In this document: positions 26,069-34,389 of the stretch, piece by piece
Numbering within the stretch: position 1 is the stretch's first letter
Layout: every line of letters starts with the position of its first letter
From: Tissierellia bacterium
GTDB lineage: Bacteria > Bacillota > Clostridia > Tissierellales > Peptoniphilaceae
Assembly (NCBI GenBank): GCA_030537855.1
Contig: JAUNVD010000001.1
Span: 17,440 to 81,439, forward strand
DNA: 64,000 nucleotides
Reading direction: 5' to 3'
Translations under genes and position numbers: made by a program
Notes under the pieces: model-generated
Seen by the model: the letters and a program-made list of their open reading frames with translations, nothing else
What the model was told of the DNA's origin: nothing
The model's database searches: none

Positions 26069-27901
26069 ATGGATGAGCTTAAAATAAAAGGTAGAATTAC
26101 TTATATACTTTGGGTTATTTTTTGGGCCTATATCTTTACCTTAACGAGTTTATATATTAGTTCACATAACTTTAATGCAGATTTATTTGATATGTATTTA
26201 AAGAATAAAGAAATTCTTTGGTTAAATTATGTACCAATTTTCTTTTCAACTTTAGGAATAGGCTATATTGTTGGAAGCTTCCGAACTTCTGTGATTTTTA
26301 ATGGAATTTTTTGGAATGTCTTAGCTTACATTCACTCGTTAAAAGTACTTTATCGTCAAGAACCTTTAAAGGTTAGTGACTATCAATTTTTACGAGAAGC
26401 TTTTATTATGGCAAAGAAATATTCACTAGAAATAACTTGGCAAACGATAGGTATTGTTCTTATAGCATTATTGATTCTATGGTTTGGGACAAAACCTCTT
26501 AGGGTTACAAAAATATATGAAAGATTAGGAGTTCGATTTATTGGGGCTCTTTTAGTTTTCACCCTATTTTATTCCTTTACAACAAATACTATTTTTGCCT
26601 ATTCGACATATATGCGATTAGGAGAAGAATCAGGTTTGAACATATGGCAGGAATTAAATGGGTTTGAATCCAAAGGATTTTCTTACCCCTTTATGTTTAC
26701 CTTTGCTTCATCTAGGGGATATGTGTATGAAGAGTATGATAAGAACAATGCCTTAGCTATTGATCAAAAATATAAAGATCATGATATTCCTTCTGGACAA
26801 AAGATTAACTTTATGACCATTATGTTAGAATCTTATAAGGATTTTTATAAGTTTAGAAATGATAAATTAATCTTTAATGAAAATCCTTATGAATATTTTT
26901 ATGAATTGGCTAATGATTCTATTCATGGTTCTTTAATTGTAAATACCTTTGGGGGAGGAACCTTTGTTACCGAATCCTGTTATTGGTCAGGGTATCGAGA
27001 TCGTCCTAGTTTTTCTGTACCAAGAAATACTTATATATCTTATTTTAATGATCAAGGTTATCGTACAGAAGCTTTTCATCCTTCCGATGGACTCTTTAAT
27101 AATCGTCATAATATTTATCCTAATGTAGGGTTTGATGATTTTTATTACTTCCAAAATTATTTTTCAAGATTTAAAGAGGATATTTCTCCAGATGGAGATA
27201 TTTTACCAGATGCTACTTTCTTCCCTAGACTGATGGAAAAATATCATGAAGGAATAGCAAAGGGAGATCCTTATTTTTCTTGGTCAATCACTTATCAAGG
27301 ACATGGCCCTTATCCTGATGATTATTTTGTTCGTGGGAAAGAATATGTTCAGTGGCAAGATCATTATGACAAAGAACAATGGTATTCCTTTAATAATTAT
27401 TTAGATGGAGTGGCAGACACATCGGAACAATTAAGATATGTAGTCAATGAGCTTCGAGAAGGACCACCGGTAATCCTTACTATTTTTGGAGATCATAGTC
27501 CATCTATGGGAGATAATGCCGTTGGTATGTCTATGTGTGGGATTGAAAATGATCTTTCCACAGTGGATGGAATGATTAATACCTATGAAACCCCTTATAT
27601 TATTTGGGCCAATCCAGCGGCAAGAGAAGTTTTAGGAAAAGAAATGGTAGGGGAAGGTCCTCCTTTAGATCCTAATTTTCTTATGGCAGAAGTTTTTGAA
27701 CAAATAGGGTGGAAAGGACCAAAATACACAGGATTTATCCAAGACTTTATAAAAGATATTACTGTGACAAAACCATCTTTGTGGTTTGAACATGGGGAAT
27801 ATAAAAAAGAATTAAGTGAAGATGGCAAAAGAAAATTCAAAGATTTAAAAGATTATGAATATTTTATCAGTACGAAAAAACGGATAGAAAAGAAAAAATA
27901 A
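26069..27901 (+). CDS. LTA-synthase-family membrane sulfatase-like protein
   Basis: 610 residues, ATG after AAAAAGGGGGTTAAGGAT. The first ~190 residues carry about five membrane spans. The extracellular domain has an alkaline-phosphatase/sulfatase fold with metal motifs MLESYKDF, GGGTFVTE (Thr298 is the probable nucleophile), and GDHSPSMG near the end. LtaS-type proteins polymerise or transfer glycerol phosphate from phosphatidylglycerol onto lipids or glycans. This one is close to the standard LtaS length, but it may be a phosphoglycerol transferase modifying another glycan. It is monocistronic or read into the RNA phosphotransferase gene. Confidence 0.85.
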   Translation: MDELKIKGRITYILWVIFWAYIFTLTSLYISSHNFNADLFDMYLKNKEILWLNYVPIFFSTLGIGYIVGSFRTSVIFNGIFWNVLAYIHSLKVLYRQEPLKVSDYQFLREAFIMAKKYSLEITWQTIGIVLIALLILWFGTKPLRVTKIYERLGVRFIGALLVFTLFYSFTTNTIFAYSTYMRLGEESGLNIWQELNGFESKGFSYPFMFTFASSRGYVYEEYDKNNALAIDQKYKDHDIPSGQKINFMTIMLESYKDFYKFRNDKLIFNENPYEYFYELANDSIHGSLIVNTFGGGTFVTESCYWSGYRDRPSFSVPRNTYISYFNDQGYRTEAFHPSDGLFNNRHNIYPNVGFDDFYYFQNYFSRFKEDISPDGDILPDATFFPRLMEKYHEGIAKGDPYFSWSITYQGHGPYPDDYFVRGKEYVQWQDHYDKEQWYSFNNYLDGVADTSEQLRYVVNELREGPPVILTIFGDHSPSMGDNAVGMSMCGIENDLSTVDGMINTYETPYIIWANPAAREVLGKEMVGEGPPLDPNFLMAEVFEQIGWKGPKYTGFIQDFIKDITVTKPSLWFEHGEYKKELSEDGKRKFKDLKDYEYFISTKKRIEKKK

Positions 27902-27916
27902 TGATTTTATGATAGG

Positions 27917-27946
27917 ATACCTCTAAGCAATCTTGGAGGTATTTTT
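27917..27946 (+). promoter_or_regulatory. hairpin that is both a terminator-like stem and covers the next ribosome site
   Basis: ATACCTC (27917-27923) pairs with GAGGTAT (27936-27942), followed by TTTT and then the ATG at 27947. The 3' arm contains the GGAGG ribosome site of the kptA-like gene. Formation would end the upstream transcript or hide the start. Confidence 0.5.
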
Positions 27947-28486
27947 ATGAACAAAAAATTAAGTAAGACCTTATCTTATCTTTTAAGGCACTGTCCTAAA
28001 GATTATCATCTATCTTTCGATGATGAAGGTTGGGTAGAGATTACCTCTCTTGTAAACGCCTTAAGAAAAAGGGGTTGGGAAAATCTTCAAAAAAAGGATC
28101 TTTTTACTTTAACCCAAGGGGATAAGAAAAGATTTGAAATTAAAAATAATAAAATCCGTGGAATTTATGGACATTCTTTAGAAAAAAAGATAAAGAAAAA
28201 TAAGTGTGCTCCACCTCCTATCTTATATCATGGAACTACTAGAGCTGCCTATGAAAAGATAAAGAAGGAAGGATTAAAACCTATGGATAGACAATATGTT
28301 CACTTAAATAAAGATATATTAAGTGCCTTAGAAGTTGGGAGACGTAGAGATTTTTCCCCTGTGGTTTTGGAAATCAATGTTTTTGGAGCAATGGAATCTC
28401 AAGTACATTTTTATTTAGGAGAAGAGGGTACTTGGTTAAGTGACTCGATACCGCCGAAATGGATAAAAATATCATATAAATTTTAA
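27947..28486 (+). CDS. kptA: RNA 2'-phosphotransferase (Tpt1/KptA family)
   Basis: 179 residues. The Tpt1 fold has the N-terminal winged part with LSYLLRH (Arg14-His15) and DEEGW-like FDDEGWVEI, then the NAD-binding lobe with YHGTTRAAYEKI, PMDRQYVHL and EVGRRRDF. The enzyme moves an internal 2'-phosphate from RNA to NAD+, releasing ADP-ribose 1'',2''-cyclic phosphate. In fungi it finishes tRNA splicing; bacteria have no such splicing and its role is unresolved. It follows the LTA-synthase-like gene with a hairpin at its ribosome site. No RNA ligase is adjacent. Confidence 0.93.
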   Translation: MNKKLSKTLSYLLRHCPKDYHLSFDDEGWVEITSLVNALRKRGWENLQKKDLFTLTQGDKKRFEIKNNKIRGIYGHSLEKKIKKNKCAPPPILYHGTTRAAYEKIKKEGLKPMDRQYVHLNKDILSALEVGRRRDFSPVVLEINVFGAMESQVHFYLGEEGTWLSDSIPPKWIKISYKF

Positions 28487-28498
28487 AAATAATACAAT

Positions 28499-28536
28499 AA
28501 TATTATATAATATTCTTTTCTAGTATAGAATATAAT
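28499..28536 (+). promoter_or_regulatory. palindromic operator and -10 box upstream of ahpC
   Basis: AATATTATATAATATT (28499-28514) is a perfect 16-bp palindrome, lying over the -35 position of a TATAAT at 28531-28536. PerR boxes are also AT-rich palindromes of this kind (TTATAAT-n-ATTATAA), but spacing here is different, so the regulator is a guess. Confidence 0.45.
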
Positions 28537-28576
28537 GGAAATGAAAGATGTATTTTAATGAAACATGAGGTGAAAA

Positions 28577-29143
28577 ATGGAACATTTAATTGGAAAAAAA
28601 CTAATGGAATTTGAACTTCCTGCATATGCTGGAGATGAGTTTGTTACTGTTACAAATAAAGATTTAGAAGGAAAATGGAGTGTATTCTTCTTTTACCCAG
28701 GGGACTTTACATTTGTATGTCCAACAGAATTAGAAGACTTAGCAGATAATTATGATGCTTTCAAAGAAGCAAACACTGAAATTTACTCTGTTTCCACAGA
28801 TAGTGAGTTTATTCATAAGGCTTGGAAAGATGCTTCTGAAGCTGTAGGTAAAGTACAATATCCTATGCTTTCAGACAGAGCGTTTAAACTTTCAAGATTC
28901 TTTGGAATTCTTTTAGAAGATGAAGGACAAGCTCTTCGAGGAACTTTTATTGTAAATCCTGAAGGAGAAATTGTAGCTTATGAAATTCACTCTCCAGGAA
29001 TTGGAAGAAATGCAACAGAATTACTTCGAAAAGTTCGTGCTGCACAATTTGTTCATGAACATAGTGATCAAGTATGTCCAGCAAAATGGCAACCAGGAGA
29101 AGAAACCCTTACTCCAGGAATTGACCTAGTAGGAAAAATTTAA
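28577..29143 (+). CDS. ahpC: AhpC-type peroxiredoxin
   Basis: 188 residues, typical 2-Cys peroxiredoxin. Peroxidatic Cys48 is in DFTFVCPTE, resolving Cys167 in HSDQVCPAKW, and R117-type GTFIVNPEG is also present. It reduces hydrogen peroxide and organic peroxides. There is no ahpF next to it, so the reductant is probably a thioredoxin-like protein or one of the redox proteins at 31-34 kb (inference). The start has GAGGTGAAAA upstream; a terminator follows. Confidence 0.96.
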   Translation: MEHLIGKKLMEFELPAYAGDEFVTVTNKDLEGKWSVFFFYPGDFTFVCPTELEDLADNYDAFKEANTEIYSVSTDSEFIHKAWKDASEAVGKVQYPMLSDRAFKLSRFFGILLEDEGQALRGTFIVNPEGEIVAYEIHSPGIGRNATELLRKVRAAQFVHEHSDQVCPAKWQPGEETLTPGIDLVGKI

Positions 29144-29165
29144 GAAAAATTAGAATATAGAATGA

Positions 29166-29210
29166 CCCCCATCTTGGTTTATGAAATGAACGAAGATGGG
29201 GGTTTTCTTT
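29166..29210 (+). terminator. rho-independent terminator after ahpC
   Basis: CCCCCATCTT / AAGATGGGGG stem with a 17-base loop and TTTTC tail. Confidence 0.85.
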
Positions 29211-29215
29211 AAATA

Positions 29216-29479
29216 TTAACGAAATTTAATCATAGCTAAGATGGGAATGACCATATAAACAAGAATGGTAAGAATACGTTCTTGGTTTTTACTAAAATCC
29301 TTCAACTTTTTATGATAACCATAGGTGATACCTCCTAAAACAAATACAAAAATTATTTCCCAAAGAAACATACCTAGAATGGTCTTTGGAGAATTTAAGT
29401 ACAAAAGAAAGAGGAGCCAGTAGGTACAAAGTTGGATCAACACTTCCCATTCATGCCATTTTCCCTTTTGATAATACAT
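29216..29479 (-). CDS. small three-helix membrane protein
   Basis: 87 residues, hydrophobic, about three spans (13-30, 34-53, 68-85). The ATG overlaps the stop of the preceding small gene as TAATG, so the two are translated together. ATG is preceded by GGGAGGTCATA. No family recognised. It ends just before the ahpC terminator. Confidence 0.55.
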   Translation of the reverse strand: MYYQKGKWHEWEVLIQLCTYWLLFLLYLNSPKTILGMFLWEIIFVFVLGGITYGYHKKLKDFSKNQERILTILVYMVIPILAMIKFR

Positions 29480-29754
29480 TATGACCTCCCAAAGATATCT
29501 TGCACAAAAAGAAAGAGAAAGTAAAGTTCACTCCATCGACAAAGTAGGACGAATATTGCAGATTTTTCCTTCCAAAAAAGATTCTTTCTGCCTTTCCTTT
29601 TTTCAAAAAGAAGTGCAGTAAAAAGATGAAAGAGTCCATAAAGGATAAGAAAAATACTTAGATAGCCTTTCCCTATTCTAATGGCATAAAAGACTGTAAA
29701 AGTAAAATGGGAATGAGTTGTAAAAAGAAGGAACGCAATTCCCAAGATTTCCAT
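29479..29754 (-). CDS. small membrane protein, partner of the next gene
   Basis: 91 residues with about three membrane spans (3-25, 30-50, 67-87) and a basic loop KRKGRKNLFWKEK. It is coupled to the following 87-residue membrane protein by a one-base overlap. A coupled pair of small hydrophobic proteins often forms a hetero-oligomer, as in small multidrug or TMEM-like transporters, but no family motif is visible. Function unknown. Confidence 0.55.
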   Translation of the reverse strand: MEILGIAFLLFTTHSHFTFTVFYAIRIGKGYLSIFLILYGLFHLFTALLFEKRKGRKNLFWKEKSAIFVLLCRWSELYFLFLFVQDIFGRS

Positions 29755-29815
29755 TCATATTCCATAGTATGTCTCCTTGTAAAAGTTTAGTATTAATCTA
29801 ATAAGCTTGTATCTA

Positions 29816-29836
29816 GTACATTCAATAGGTATGTAC
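29816..29836. promoter_or_regulatory. inverted repeat between the small membrane pair and the encapsulin operon
   Basis: GTACAT-N9-ATGTAC, perfect 6-bp arms, 60 bases before the minus-strand pair. It could be an operator for either divergent unit. The rest of 29755-30022 is AT-rich with no clear -35/-10 pair. Confidence 0.3.
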
Positions 29837-30022
29837 AGTGATGTTTCTATAGGGACTATAGCATATATCTCTCTCTTTAATTAATATTTTTTTGATATTT
29901 TTTTATGTAAAGATATGAGGATTATAGATAGAAAGGAATCTTTTCTCATTGATTATAAAAGAAACAAATGGGTATACAAATATAAGGAGATAAAATAGTT
30001 TAATGTTAGAAGAGGTGAAAAT

Positions 30023-30379
30023 ATGGCACAAGATTATTTAGAACCATTTGAAGAGATGAGCGAAAAGAATCGTGAATATATCAGGGCTCTTTCCAGCTTA
30101 CGAGAAGAAATTGAAGCTGTAGATTGGTATACCCAAAGGGTGGCAGTTTCTACAGATGAGGAACTAAAAAAGATTATGTATCACAATGCTATGGAAGAGA
30201 TTGAGCATGCGGTTATGACTTTAGAATGGTTACGTCGTAATATGGACGGTTGGGACGAAGAAATGCGGACCTATCTATTTACAGAAGCTTCTATCGTAGA
30301 AGTGGAAGAAATGGCAGAGGGTGGAGATTCTGATTCTGGAGAAGAATCTTCTGGTGATTTAGGAATTCGCGAACTATAA
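30023..30379 (+). CDS. encapsulated ferritin-like protein (encapsulin cargo, EncFtn)
   Basis: 118 residues, ATG after AGAAGAGGTGAAAAT. Two antiparallel helices with ferroxidase residues: Glu31 (EEIEAVDWY) and Glu59/His62 (the ExxH in EEIEHAVM). EncFtn forms a ring of dimers that oxidises Fe(II) and passes it to the encapsulin shell. After an acidic Ser/Gly/Glu linker, the end GDLGIREL (111-118) matches the encapsulin-docking peptide (GSLGIRSL-like). The shell gene follows by 19 bases, confirming the pairing. Confidence 0.95.
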   Translation: MAQDYLEPFEEMSEKNREYIRALSSLREEIEAVDWYTQRVAVSTDEELKKIMYHNAMEEIEHAVMTLEWLRRNMDGWDEEMRTYLFTEASIVEVEEMAEGGDSDSGEESSGDLGIREL

Positions 30380-30398
30380 AGTCCAAAAGGAGGATGTA

Positions 30399-31187
30399 AT
30401 GGATATTCTAAAAAGAAAATTAGCCCCTATTAGCGATGAAGCTTGGGATGAGATTGATGAGGCAGCTAAAGATGTTTTAAAAAATATTCTAACTGCTCGA
30501 AAGGTATTGAAAATAAATGGTCCTAAGGGCTGGGATTATAATGCAGTTCCTGAAGGACGTTTAGAATATATTGAAGATAATAAAGAAGGTGTATGCACCG
30601 GAACCTATCAATTAAAAAGATTATTAGAAGCTAGAAGATCTTTTACCTTAAATAAATGGGAACTTGATAATATTGGGAGAGGTGCAAAGGACATAGATTT
30701 AGATAATCTTGAAGAAGCAGTGGAAGAGCTTGCTCGATTTGAAGATGATGTTCTTTATAATGGGTATAAAAAGGCAGAAATCATTGGATTAGCAGATGGT
30801 GCCGAGCATCAATTAAAAATGGGGAAAGAAGGAAATGAAATCTTAAAGTCTATTGGTGAAGGATGTACCGCATTAAAAGAATCCTATGTTGAAGGACCTT
30901 TAGATTTAATAGTTTCTCCAAAAGTTTATGAGAACTTAACAAGAATATTTGACGGTTATTATTTATACGATGCAGTAAAACGAATTATCGGTGGAAAAAT
31001 TGTTAGAAGTGATGTTGTAAAAGGTGCTATTTTAATTCCTCACAGAGAGGAAGATATTGAATTTACTGTAGGCCAAGATTTTTCCATTGGTTATGAAAAA
31101 GAAGATGCACAAACAGTAACTTTATTTGTAACAGAAAGTTTTACTCTTCGTTTATTGGATCCAGCTAAGATTGTGAACTTTAAATAA
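30399..31187 (+). CDS. encapsulin shell protein, family 1
   Basis: 262 residues of HK97 fold. The N-terminus MDILKRKLAPISDEAWDEID is close to the classic Thermotoga encapsulin, and GPKGWDYNAVPEGR, RSFTLNKWELDNI and the P-domain segment ARFEDDVLYNGYKKA are conserved. It assembles into a hollow iron-storage nanocompartment around the ferritin-like cargo. ATG follows AAAAGGAGGATGTA. A terminator comes right after, so the operon is two genes. Role: iron detoxification and storage for an anaerobe meeting oxygen. Confidence 0.96.
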   Translation: MDILKRKLAPISDEAWDEIDEAAKDVLKNILTARKVLKINGPKGWDYNAVPEGRLEYIEDNKEGVCTGTYQLKRLLEARRSFTLNKWELDNIGRGAKDIDLDNLEEAVEELARFEDDVLYNGYKKAEIIGLADGAEHQLKMGKEGNEILKSIGEGCTALKESYVEGPLDLIVSPKVYENLTRIFDGYYLYDAVKRIIGGKIVRSDVVKGAILIPHREEDIEFTVGQDFSIGYEKEDAQTVTLFVTESFTLRLLDPAKIVNFK

Positions 31188-31191
31188 TAAT

Positions 31192-31232
31192 AAAGATGTT
31201 GCAAGATGATTAATTTTGCAACATCTTTTTTT
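31192..31232 (+). terminator. rho-independent terminator of the encapsulin operon
   Basis: Perfect stem AAAGATGTTGCAA / TTGCAACATCTTT with a loop of about 11 bases and a T-run. Confidence 0.92.
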
Positions 31233-31250
31233 GTCTATTTTGAACGTAGT

Positions 31251-31817
31251 CTATTCCATACGACCCCATTTCATTTCTTCTCCAGAAGAATCCAATTGTT
31301 TCCTTTTTCCTTGGATAGTAATAATATCTAGAGCATATACGTTGATTCTAGGACCTCCAGCTTCCATCGCCATAGTAAAAAACTCCATTTTGTCACGTGT
31401 GTATTTTTTACATATTTTTTCCATGGCCATAAGGATTTCCTTTTCATCTGTAACTATTCGGCATTTTGCCTTCACGGTTGCAGAAGCAAATTGTGTGGTA
31501 AAAACTCGACTTAATAAGCGAGGAATCTTAGTTTTATCTTTAATCATTTCTTTAATGTCTTCATTTGTCAAGATTTTTGGAACTTCATTCCAAGAAACAA
31601 AAGATAAACCATAAACATTTCCCTCTTTTAAAAGTTCCACTTTTCGGCCAGATTTTGCAGAATGAAAATATAATGTATTTTCAACTCTAACGATAGACAA
31701 AGGTAGACTATAAGTTTCTTGATTTTTTTCATCCCATAGGGCAATGGAACCAAAACTTGAGGAGTCAATAACACCATTAGCAAATTCTCGATCCATTTCA
31801 CGATCTTTACGACGCAT
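31251..31817 (-). CDS. pyridoxamine 5'-phosphate oxidase-family flavoprotein (NimA-like)
   Basis: 188 residues, split-barrel FMN-binding fold: GSIALWDEKNQETYSLPLSIVRVENTLYFHSAKSGRK is the typical opening with substrate strand and HSAxxGxK phosphate-binding loop; later VKAKCRIVTDEKE. NimA-type relatives reduce nitro groups or bind heme/flavin. It is the last gene of a five-gene operon of redox-related proteins; nine bases separate it from yitT. ATG follows TTAAGGAGGTTTT. Confidence 0.85.
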   Translation of the reverse strand: MRRKDREMDREFANGVIDSSSFGSIALWDEKNQETYSLPLSIVRVENTLYFHSAKSGRKVELLKEGNVYGLSFVSWNEVPKILTNEDIKEMIKDKTKIPRLLSRVFTTQFASATVKAKCRIVTDEKEILMAMEKICKKYTRDKMEFFTMAMEAGGPRINVYALDIITIQGKRKQLDSSGEEMKWGRME

Positions 31818-31826
31818 AAAACCTCC

Positions 31827-32726
31827 TTAAATTTCCATCCTTTTAAAACCACGGCCTTTTACTTCCACTGTTTCTGTAACTGCAATGAAGGCTTCAGGAT
31901 CCATAGTTGTTACAAGTTGACGTAATTGAACAAGTTGAGGGGTAGATACAATACAAAATATTACTTTATGGGGAGTTCCTGTATATGCTCCCATTCCCTT
32001 TAAATAAGTAACACCTCTATTCATTTGACGGTGAATCATTTTGGTGATTTCCTCATCTCTTTCAGATATAATAAAAACTTGTTTTTGTTTTCCAACTCCC
32101 ATCTGTATCTTATCAAGAACTTGGTATGCGATAAAGAGGGCAACTAGAGTATATAAAGCTCGATCTACAGAATATATAAAGGCGGATATGGTAATAATAA
32201 CTCCATTAACTGCCATAAGGACTTTCCCAATATTGATGCCCCATTTTTTTCGAAACAATGCAGCTAAAATGTCCAGTCCTCCTTGGCAAGTTCCGCTTCG
32301 AAACATGATGCCCATTCCTAATCCATTAATCAGAGCTCCAAAAATACAAGCCAATAATACATCGTCAGTAGTATGAATATATTGTCCTAAAAAATCTAAT
32401 AAGGATAAATATCCAGTAAATAGAAAAATTGATGCAGTTGAAAAAATCATAAAGCTACGATCTAAATATAGAAAACCCATAATCATAAGAGGAACATTAA
32501 GTAAAAAGACTAAAGTTCCTACAGGAAGATGAAACACAGTATTTAAAAGAATGGAGATTCCCCCTATACCACCGGAAATCATTTCGTTTGGTTTTAAGAA
32601 CAATAAAAGGGCAATGGCACATAGAAAATTTCCAATGATTACAGAAATAAACTTTTTTAAAAGAATCGTATGATTAAATTCTTGCCAGTGCATATAATTT
32701 TCCGGTTGACGTTCCGGAGACTTCAT
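31827..32726 (-). CDS. YitT-family membrane protein (DUF2179)
   Basis: 299 residues. Six probable membrane spans occupy about 22-200 (PNEMISGGIGGISILL, RSGTCQGGLDI), followed by the cytoplasmic DUF2179 domain (about 215-295; FIISERDEEITKMIHRQMNRG, GVTYLKGMGAYTG). The family is widespread in Firmicutes with unknown transport function. It starts seven bases after the DsbA-like gene, so it belongs to the same operon. Start ATG after AAAGGTAGGATATCT. Confidence 0.88.
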   Translation of the reverse strand: MKSPERQPENYMHWQEFNHTILLKKFISVIIGNFLCAIALLLFLKPNEMISGGIGGISILLNTVFHLPVGTLVFLLNVPLMIMGFLYLDRSFMIFSTASIFLFTGYLSLLDFLGQYIHTTDDVLLACIFGALINGLGMGIMFRSGTCQGGLDILAALFRKKWGINIGKVLMAVNGVIITISAFIYSVDRALYTLVALFIAYQVLDKIQMGVGKQKQVFIISERDEEITKMIHRQMNRGVTYLKGMGAYTGTPHKVIFCIVSTPQLVQLRQLVTTMDPEAFIAVTETVEVKGRGFKRMEI

Positions 32727-32733
32727 AGATATC

Positions 32734-33333
32734 CTACCTTTCTATCTCTAACAATTTTTCTAACTCTGCTTCAGAGGTGGACTGGGGTATTAATATATTT
32801 TTTTCTTCTATATACATTGCTGGAATCGTTGAAAACTCAAATTTCTTTTTCAATTCAAAACCTCTATGTATAGATCCTCTCATAGTATCTGCTGAAACCA
32901 TATTCATTGTTTGTGTAGGGTTTAATTCTAGTTTTTCTAAAATAGGGGTAAGAATCTCCATTTTAGCAATATTTTCACCTCGTTCAAAGTAAGCTCGATA
33001 AACTTCAAGGGCAAATGGTAGATACTTCCCTTGTTCATACGCACCTAAAGCAAGAATGTGAGCAGTATAGGTGTTATAGGTATGAGTTAAAGGGGCAAAA
33101 GAAACTTCTTGAAACAATGAGTCAGAAGATTCTAACTTTTTTAATTGAAGGGTGTATTTTTTAACATCCTCAGAAGAAAACTCCTTACCATCCATAGGTG
33201 TTTCAGCTCGTAACATATGTGGGATAGGTACAAGGTTAAAAGAAATATTTTTATCTTTTAATTTTTGAAATGCTAAATGTTGTCGAAAACAAAAGGGACA
33301 ACTAAAATCAGATACTAATTCTATTTTTTTCAT
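32734..33333 (-). CDS. DsbA-family thiol oxidoreductase, cytoplasmic FrnE-like
   Basis: 199 residues, thioredoxin-like fold with helical insert. Active site Cys12-Pro-Phe-Cys15 near the N-terminus, cis-Pro loop FSTIPAMY near 170. No signal peptide, so it probably acts in the cytoplasm, as the 2-hydroxychromene-2-carboxylate isomerase/FrnE group does. Its ATG overlaps the stop of the 4Fe-4S protein gene by four bases. The context with membrane iron-sulfur and CXXC proteins suggests thiol-disulfide electron transfer (inference). Confidence 0.85.
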   Translation of the reverse strand: MKKIELVSDFSCPFCFRQHLAFQKLKDKNISFNLVPIPHMLRAETPMDGKEFSSEDVKKYTLQLKKLESSDSLFQEVSFAPLTHTYNTYTAHILALGAYEQGKYLPFALEVYRAYFERGENIAKMEILTPILEKLELNPTQTMNMVSADTMRGSIHRGFELKKKFEFSTIPAMYIEEKNILIPQSTSEAELEKLLEIER

Positions 33334-34190
33334 TGAATCACCTTTTCACATTCTTTCTTTTTATATATAGCTAATTCTAAAGCATCAACAGGACAAGCTC
33401 GAACACAATCACCACATCGAATACATTCTGGAGAAGTAGGATTTTTATAGGGCTCTACATTCATTTTACATGCCTTAACACATTTACGACAATGGATACA
33501 TTTTGATGATGAAAATTCTAATTGCACGGCACTAAATCGGTTAAGTAAACCATAAATAGCTCCTAAAGGACAGATATACTTACAAAATGGGCGATACCAA
33601 ATCATACTTAAACCTATAATGCTTATAGCAAATAAAAACTTCCATGCAAATAAAAAACCAACAATACTTCGAAGACCTGGATCCAAGGCCATTAACGGTA
33701 AAGCTCCTTCTATAATACCTGCTGGACAAATATATTTACAAAAATAAGGGGAAGAAATACCAAACTCATTTTTCATAGATAAAGGAAGGATAAAAACAAA
33801 TAAAACTAAAAAAACATATTTAAAATAAATACCGTATGTTTTTATTATTCTTGGTTCGTTTTTCTTTTTCAATGGGATCTTATAAAGCAAATCTTGGAGC
33901 CATCCAAAGGGACATAAGAAACCACATATAAGACGACCTAGTATCGTACCAAAAAGCAATATGGTACCAAGAACATAGAAAGAAAATGTTCTTCCGTTGG
34001 AACCAAGAACAGCTTGTAGAGATCCAATGGGACAAGACCCAAGAGCCCCTGGGCAAGAATAGCAATTTAAAACCGGGACACATATATTTTTACCTGGACC
34101 TGTATAAATTTTTCCACTTAACCAACCTTTTCCATAACCATTAAATAGAATGGCGAAAAAACTCTGAATCCAATGACGATACTTATCCAA
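33330..34190 (-). CDS. membrane-bound 4Fe-4S protein (NapH/YccM-like)
   Basis: 286 residues. About five membrane spans are interspersed with cysteine motifs: CVPVLNCYSCPGALGSCPIG (31-50 region), two FCKYICP segments and FLCPFGW. The C-terminal domain has two ferredoxin-type CxxCxxCxxxC clusters (CIHCRKCVKAC and CIRCGDCVRACP). Such proteins pass electrons across or along the membrane to periplasmic or extracytoplasmic reductases. It overlaps both neighbours (CXXC microprotein upstream, DsbA-like protein downstream), so the three are co-translated. Confidence 0.9.
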   Translation of the reverse strand: MDKYRHWIQSFFAILFNGYGKGWLSGKIYTGPGKNICVPVLNCYSCPGALGSCPIGSLQAVLGSNGRTFSFYVLGTILLFGTILGRLICGFLCPFGWLQDLLYKIPLKKKNEPRIIKTYGIYFKYVFLVLFVFILPLSMKNEFGISSPYFCKYICPAGIIEGALPLMALDPGLRSIVGFLFAWKFLFAISIIGLSMIWYRPFCKYICPLGAIYGLLNRFSAVQLEFSSSKCIHCRKCVKACKMNVEPYKNPTSPECIRCGDCVRACPVDALELAIYKKKECEKVIQ

Positions 34191-34314
34191 GGCCGATACA
34201 CTCCATACAAATACGAATGGCCTTTGTAAGAACGATAGACATTTCCCCTGTACTTAAACCATAACCAATAAACCCAAGGGAAAGTAGTAAAAGGCCGACA
34301 TGGATTATTTTCAT
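34183..34314 (-). CDS. CXXC-containing microprotein (CD1871A-like)
   Basis: 43 residues from ATG 34314, with AAAGGAGTTGATAAA directly before it; an upstream ATG in frame at 34377 has no site. One membrane helix (MKIIHVGLLLLSLGFIGYGL) followed by a short tail ending ICMECIGLG with a CXXC pair. It matches the pattern I recall for the CD1871A-type CXXC proteins of clostridia. It overlaps the 4Fe-4S protein gene and opens the operon. The CXXC may be an electron or thiol relay; function is not established. Confidence 0.75.
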   Translation of the reverse strand: MKIIHVGLLLLSLGFIGYGLSTGEMSIVLTKAIRICMECIGLG

Positions 34315-34389
34315 TTTATCAACTCCTTTGATATAATCTATTATAACATGGGAAGATAAAAGAACAATAAAAATCAAAGGTGGTAGGTT

